Part shown: positions 59,337 through 64,000 of the stretch, piece after piece | Position numbering within the stretch: the stretch's first letter is position 1 | Layout: each line of letters begins with the position of its first letter | NCBI GenBank assembly: GCA_949126835.1 | Contig: OX421498.1 | Coordinates: 35,619,799-35,683,798 of the forward strand | Reading direction: 5' to 3' | Source: Anisus vortex | Taxonomy: Eukaryota > Mollusca > Gastropoda > Planorbidae | DNA: 64,000 bases | Program-made: the position numbers and the translations under genes | The notes under the pieces: model-generated | What the model was told of the DNA's origin: nothing | The model's input: only the letters and a program-made list of their open reading frames with translations | The model's database searches: none

Positions 59337-60071
59337 CTTCACTACTATTAGACTACTTAACTTTCACAGTTATGGTAATTATTGTCTAAACATATCATTT
59401 GATAGTCAAGTTGAAAATCTAACACTTACTAATATTAATTATATTGTGATCTCAGTTTACAGAGAAGTCCTTTATGTTTAAGGTACTACTTAGACCAAGA
59501 CACGGCATTGATACAATCAATTAAGCGGAATAGATATGAATTATCATACAAACAGGGTAGTTAATGTAATGTTTGAAAATATACATATAACTTTTTAGTT
59601 TTTAGAATATTTATATAATTTTCAAATAAATTTATAGTTTGATTCTGTTTGATCATTTCAAAGTTATAAATTGTAAGTTATTTCTTCTTATATAAAAGAT
59701 AAATAAGTAACATACTAAAAATTTTAGGACAAAAAAAAATGCGATAACTATCTCCCTTTAATTAAAAAACGTTTCCACATTTGATTCACTAGTGATGCCA
59801 AACAGATGTTTTGTAATATAAAAGGTATTACTGACTCATTTTTATTATTTATAAGTGTAAGTTGACCAAAAGGTGAAAGCAGAAGAGCGAATGCCTATCA
59901 GTTGAGAATAGCAGATGACTTTCCTAAGCTCAGCAGCTTCCATCCAGATTTTTTCCGCAAATGCGCGCCTTAGGTTTCCGAACCCTGGTGTAGATAGTGT
60001 AGTCAATTCTAGCCTCAATTTGCACATACAAATGTATTTTGGAGGCGCTATCCATTCTTTTTTTGATCACA

Positions 60072-60295
60072 AAAAAAGTATCCCGTCGGACCAAATTGAT
60101 CCATGGGGCAGCGTTCGCCAGTTTCTGTTGCCACGACATACTAGGGGATTGTGTAGCCGCTTTTACTTTACCCCAACTAAAGAGCTGGGTAGACTCAGTG
60201 ACACCCTCCAGACAAATGCTAGCCTACACCAGGATTCAAACGCTGGACTTTCGGTACGCCAGACGAACTCGCTGCCAGTTCAGCCAGCTCAGCCC
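60072..60295 (-). mobile_element. SINE-A copy, reverse
   Basis: GTATCCCGTCGGACCAAATT, CATACTAGGGGATTGTGTAG, TTTACTTTACCCCAACTAAA, GCTGGGTAGACTCAGTGACA and CCAGGATTCAAACGCTGGAC, in the inverse order of the copy at 27699-27965. Confidence 0.78.
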
Positions 60296-60444
60296 CCTTT
60301 TATAGATCAGTGATTAGAACACACATTTTAATCGACAGCTGTTTGTAAGCAATACTTTTTTTTCGTGTTCATTATCAATCTATATTTATTGTGTATCAAT
60401 GGAACCGCTGCAACTATTAAATTTACCTATGGAGCTGTTTATAA

Positions 60445-60645
60445 CCGGGATCGGCAACCTTCGCCACAGAGACTTGGCACTCAGAGCGATTTCCAATGGC
60501 ACGCGGAAATCCTTCAAAATGGCAACAAAAGTCTTTCCTACAAGAAATTGAGTGCTAGAACAGGATACATTTTAGGGTTTTGGCACGCTGAATGAATTAG
60601 AAATCCTACAAGGGCACATTATTATCAAAAGGTTGCGGACCACTG
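60445..60645. mobile_element. hAT MITE (201 bp)
   Basis: CCGGGATCGGCAACC start and GGTTGCGGACCACTG end, flanks GTTTATAA and GTTTATAT (7/8). Confidence 0.85.
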
Positions 60646-60840
60646 GTTTATATCACCCATTATGCAACTATTCATTAATTGGACTTTCCATAGGTAGGAT
60701 TAGTTTATTTAGACAGGGCTGTTTGTTTACGATAATAATAAAGACGACTGTACAATATAAGAATAAAAGAAGGATTTAGCCCCGCATTGAAATTGTAGTC
60801 AACAAAGGCACCGATCCGCAACACGTATTCGCACTAGATG

Positions 60841-61023
60841 GAGCACGGTAGCCGAGCGGCAGCGCGTTCGACTGGCGATGCCAAGATCCTGGGTTCGAAG
60901 CCTGATGGAGGCTAGGATTTTTTTCCCCTAGGACTTGAGGATGTCCCTGAGTCTACCCAGCTCTGATGGGTACCTGACATTAGTTGGCAGGGCATTGTGC
61001 TGGCCACACATTCCCTAGTTTAT
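60841..61023 (+). mobile_element. SINE-A copy with well-preserved polymerase III promoter boxes
   Basis: GCACGGTAGCCGAGCGGCAG (A box) and CTGGGTTCGAAGCCTG (B box) are the best preserved in the window. Then come GGAGGCTAGGATTTTTTTCC, GTCTACCCAGCTCTGATGGG and GGCATTGTGCTGGCCACACA; the 3' third is missing. The head resembles a Leu/Ser-type tRNA. Confidence 0.82.
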
Positions 61024-61212
61024 AACTTAAATTGGACGGTACTGACATAATATTCGAAAGTAAAAAAAAAAAAAAAAGAGCAATAAAATTGGGTTCGACA
61101 TAGATATATACCAGCTGACTTTAAAAAATGTAGGCCTATATGAAACAGACTTTCTTCCGTATAATGACACAATATTTTTTACTCACTATGTAAGCAAGGA
61201 TATTGGGAAAAG

Positions 61213-61252
61213 GAAAAGAGGGCGTGTGTGGGGGTGGGGTGGGGGGTGGGGG
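61213..61252 (+). other. Potential G-quadruplex run
   Basis: GGGGGTGGGGTGGGGGGTGG GGGG gives four G-tracts with one-base loops. A second G-rich run is at 61327-61353. Confidence 0.6.
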
Positions 61253-61572
61253 GTGCAATTAATAAGTTAATGACCTAGTATTTAATATACATTGAGGCAA
61301 GAGAGCTTAACGAATAGGGCATAGACGGGGGATGGGGAGATGGGGGGGGGGTGATAAAAACTATTTACATCTATGTTTTTATAGCCCCACAGCGAGAGAA
61401 GTTATGGTGATATAAATAAAATGATATAATAAATATAGCGGCAGATATAGCCTAATGACCTAATGAACGATATAATTTTAGAGGAAAAACCCGAAATGTT
61501 TTATAAACTTATAATGTGAGAAAAACAAAAATAACAACAAAAAAAAGAGAGAGAAAGAATGCGCCACTAGGT

Positions 61573-61680
61573 CCAATATTGGACCAATATTTAAATCTTA
61601 ACCTAATGTTAGGCCAATATTTAAACCTTAACTTAATGTTAGGCCAATATTTAAACCTTAACCTAATGCTGAATTAATGT
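61573..61680. repeat. 30-bp tandem repeat, about 3 copies
   Basis: TTAGGCCAATATTTAAACCT TAACYTAATG units, the first diverged (TTGGACCAATATTTAAATC). Confidence 0.85.
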
Positions 61681-61999
61681 TGTGCCATTAATGGCACATT
61701 ACTGCTCGCTCTCAAGAAGAATGGTTTGTGAATCGATCTAGTGCCACGGTTACGCAGAGAATTATATTACATAGCAAACGCGTAGTCGGTCATAGACGTT
61801 CATACATAAAACTGACAAAACAATAGTCTCAATAGACAATACAAGCAGACAATAAATAGTAGCCTATACCGGTATAGTAAGTAGTAAACGCTTTGTTTGA
61901 GCATTAGCCTTCATTAGGCTACAAATCTATCATCATAATATCGAGATATTAAAAGATGTTTCTGATAACTTTAAAATTATATTTATAAGCATAGGCTAT

Positions 62000-62830
62000 A
62001 TTAGAATTTTTTTACTTACACAATAAATAACTTGTTATTACGAATAATTTCCCATTTCTGAAAACACACACGCAGCTTTATTGATTAAATAAAAAAAAAA
62101 CGGAAAAGAAAGTAACTCCAGACAGCACACTCACTAAGTCGAACTCATTCTCGTGCGTGTCCTAGGCTCGCGCAGTCACACACACACACAGGCACGAGCG
62201 AGTCACGGGCCAGGAGAGCACACTTCAATGCACACGGTATTCATCTTGCACTGGCCACGAGCGAGTCTATTCTTGTCTTAAAGTCTTTAAAAAAAACACA
62301 CACAACACAAGCCAAGAACACCACGAGACCAGATGAATCGCTCACTACCACAAACACGGTGTATCACCCTATAGCCCGCGATTGGCCAGGTTTCGATTTG
62401 CGATACTTCATGCCAAATTGGACTTTCTTTTTCTGAATAAAATATACATATATTTTTTTTTTAAAGCCAAAATTGGAATTTTTCTAAAACCCAGTCGATT
62501 TGCGACTAAATTCACACACGATAGTATAACATAGAGTCTAGTATTATAGAACAATAATCCATGAAATATGGCTGCCTAAAAATTGATTGATCACTCGCAT
62601 CGAGATGTTCGACCAAATGAAATATTTACTTCCAGTGCGCCAACCCGGCATGCGTTCGGAGTATCGGGATGGAATCGTTTGATGAATCATACGCATCACG
62701 GAAGAGCTGGCATCGAATCGAGCTCTCGTCAGAATCGTACTGTATGGGGGAGGCTGACGAGCGGCTTGGGTATCGCAGTGTCGATCGATACATTGATGGC
62801 TGGGTAGCCTTTCACCGGCTCTACTTACGC
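62000..62830. promoter_or_regulatory. CpG-richer segment, candidate promoter or 5' non-coding exon
   Basis: GC- and CpG-richer than its surroundings and free of recognised repeats. The minus strand has CTGGCCAATCGCGGGC (a CCAAT box in GC context) at about 62372-62387, followed downstream by GTGAGTGTG and TGTGTAAGTAA donor-like strings near 62130 and 62020. The plus strand from 62583 has a 74-codon frame with no family I know. Whether this is a distal BRSK start, another gene or neither cannot be decided here. Confidence 0.3.
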
Positions 62831-63257
62831 CGATATTTAAGCTGACAAAAATATATTTAAACAGATAAACAAAACTCTAAGACTAAAGTAAGGTATCTAT
62901 AATTTCAAATGATCAGCGGGATGAATGTGGCCTACAACGATCATTATTACTGACCCCGCAAAATATCAAATACTTCAACATAGTCTATGCATATACACAT
63001 AAAAAAGCTGTACTTTTCGTTATTGTTTTTTAAATGCGTTCTATGGCAGTTTATAGGATAAAGCACATGTTAGGTTTTAGGATTAGCCACACACGCTTAC
63101 AAACTCATTCCACGCGAATACGTGTATATAAAAAACATAAACACGTGCATATTTGCATACAGTAATAAAACTCGCATACACATACATACGGACACACACA
63201 TAATATATGCACACACGTACATTTATAACACACTTTAATTGAAAGGGGAGTGATAAG

Positions 63258-63457
63258 AAGGGATCTGCAACCTACGGCACGCGTGCCAGACTCGGCACAT
63301 AGAGCAATTTCTTATTGGCACGCGAGAGACCCACAAAAAGGCAATTCAGGTATTTCTCTTATGTGCTAGAGCAAGACTACTTTTAAGCTTTATGCGCGCT
63401 GAATGAATTTGAAAATCCTACTTCTGCACACTATTATCGAAAGGTAGCCGACCCCTG
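63258..63457. mobile_element. hAT MITE (200 bp)
   Basis: GGGATCTGCAACCTACGGCA start region and GGTAGCCGACCCCTG end, with GGCACGCGAGAGACCC inside. Flanks TGATAAGA and TGATACAG match only partly, so the left edge is uncertain. Confidence 0.75.
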
Positions 63458-63460
63458 TGA

Positions 63461-63506
63461 TACAGGATACAAGCGCTATATAAATAATCATTATTATTAT
63501 TATTAG
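63461..63506 (+). repeat. SINE tail remnant (GCGCTATATAA + ATT repeats)
   Basis: AAGCGCTATATAAATAATCA followed by ATTATTATT, the same ending as 59100-59156, directly beside the hAT MITE. Confidence 0.55.
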
Positions 63507-63795
63507 GTCTAAAGGTCGTAAAAGAAGGAACGTCCAAACAGAGGGCACATAATCTCTTTGTACACAGAGTGTGGATGGTACAGAACTACGGTGAGGGCAT
63601 TAATGCAGTCCTCTCCCCGGGGGTTCTTAATTTGAGAATCACTGGACTATTCCAACTCATTACTACTATACATTTTACGCCGTGGCGAGTTGTGACACCA
63701 TAAGCCAAGATGTCTAACCAAAATGTATCAAAGCGTTAGATGCATGGGCGTCAACTTTTCTGAAGTAAAGGTGGGTTAGATAGGTAAGTAAGTAT

Positions 63796-63945
63796 CCCTT
63801 GGTTATCAATTTGATGTATAGGGCAAGTGAAGCAGCATTCACAGGTTTCTGTTACCACGGTTTCTGTTACCACGGCATGAGAAGGGATTGTGTGACCAGG
63901 AAGACTTCATCTGACTTACTTTGACTCCAACTATTGTCACCACCA
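63796..63945 (-). mobile_element. SINE-A 3' part, reverse, with an 18-bp internal duplication
   Basis: ATCAATTTGATGTATAGGGC, AGTGAAGCAGCATTCACAGG, then TTTCTGTTACCACGG twice, GAAGGGATTGTGTGACCAGG. Matches the 3' half of SINE-A. Confidence 0.65.
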
Positions 63946-64000
63946 ATTTGACAATGTCTAAATAAAAAAACACTTAGTCAAGGGCGTAACGCTGTTCAGG

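Larger units (their letters stand above)
58793..59987. mobile_element. Long non-autonomous hAT element (1195 bp), inverted relative to 51146
   Basis: Starts CAGGGGTCGGCAACC and ends GTTTCCGAACCCTG, flanked by GTGTAGAC and GTGTAGAT (7/8). It shares the inverted GGTCTTGCTACGGAG block and the AACTATCTCCCTTTAAT block with the copy at 51146-52240. SINE fragments at about 59050-59336 lie inside it. Confidence 0.88.
52601..64000. other. Upstream flank of BRSK, transposon-rich, no gene recognised
   Basis: Apart from the elements listed, 52601-53240, 53510-54490, 55060-55600, 56770-56815 and 60660-60840 show only AT-rich or simple sequence. Short open frames there have no family I can name. A distal promoter or non-coding exon could be present (see 62000-62830). 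Confidence 0.6.

Noticed and set aside
63620..63650. GAGAATCACTG hAT-like end
   Set aside because: No matching left end or 8-bp duplication nearby; could be chance.

Overview
The window is animal nuclear DNA: AT-rich, full of introns and transposons, with no bacterial features. The only host gene I can recognise is the 5' part of a BRSK/SAD-family serine/threonine kinase on the minus strand. Its start-codon exon is at 49325-49400 and its second coding exon at 11475-11569. The two are joined by a phase-1 intron of about 37.8 kb (11570-49324); intron 2 runs off the left edge. The repeat set (Ty3/gypsy element with integrase before RT, hAT MITEs, LINE tails ending in GATAA repeats, tRNA-derived SINEs, very dense microsatellites) suggests a mollusc, probably a gastropod. 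That placement is inference.

Layout. 1-7358: a young LTR retrotransposon (463-7328; LTRs differ at 3 of 676 positions; 4-bp TSD) inserted into an older MITE, next to a hAT element. 7359-11474: rest of intron 2, with a hAT MITE, a TTAA-flanked inverted-repeat element, a SINE and a LINE 3' end close to exon 2. 11475-49324: exon 2 and intron 1, which holds several LINE 3' ends, hAT MITEs, tRNA-derived SINEs and many tandem arrays (units of 12, 15, 16, 20, 24, 37, 39, 42 and 83-89 bp). 49325-49741: BRSK exon 1 and its upstream flank. 49742-52592: a decayed hAT transposon with transposase remnants, into which a second hAT element has inserted (51146-52240); both have 8-bp duplications. 52593-64000: upstream flank with SINEs, a LINE reverse-transcriptase remnant, a 1.1-kb palindrome of two MITEs, a third long hAT copy with SINE pieces inside, and a CpG-richer segment near 62.1-62.8 kb that could be a promoter or 5' exon.

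The elements form families that explain one another. Short hAT MITEs share ends with about 1.1-kb relatives, a tRNA-type SINE shares its 3' tail with the commonest LINE, and an intact MITE copy supplies the empty site for the LTR insertion. No rRNA genes, functional tRNA genes or CRISPR arrays were seen.
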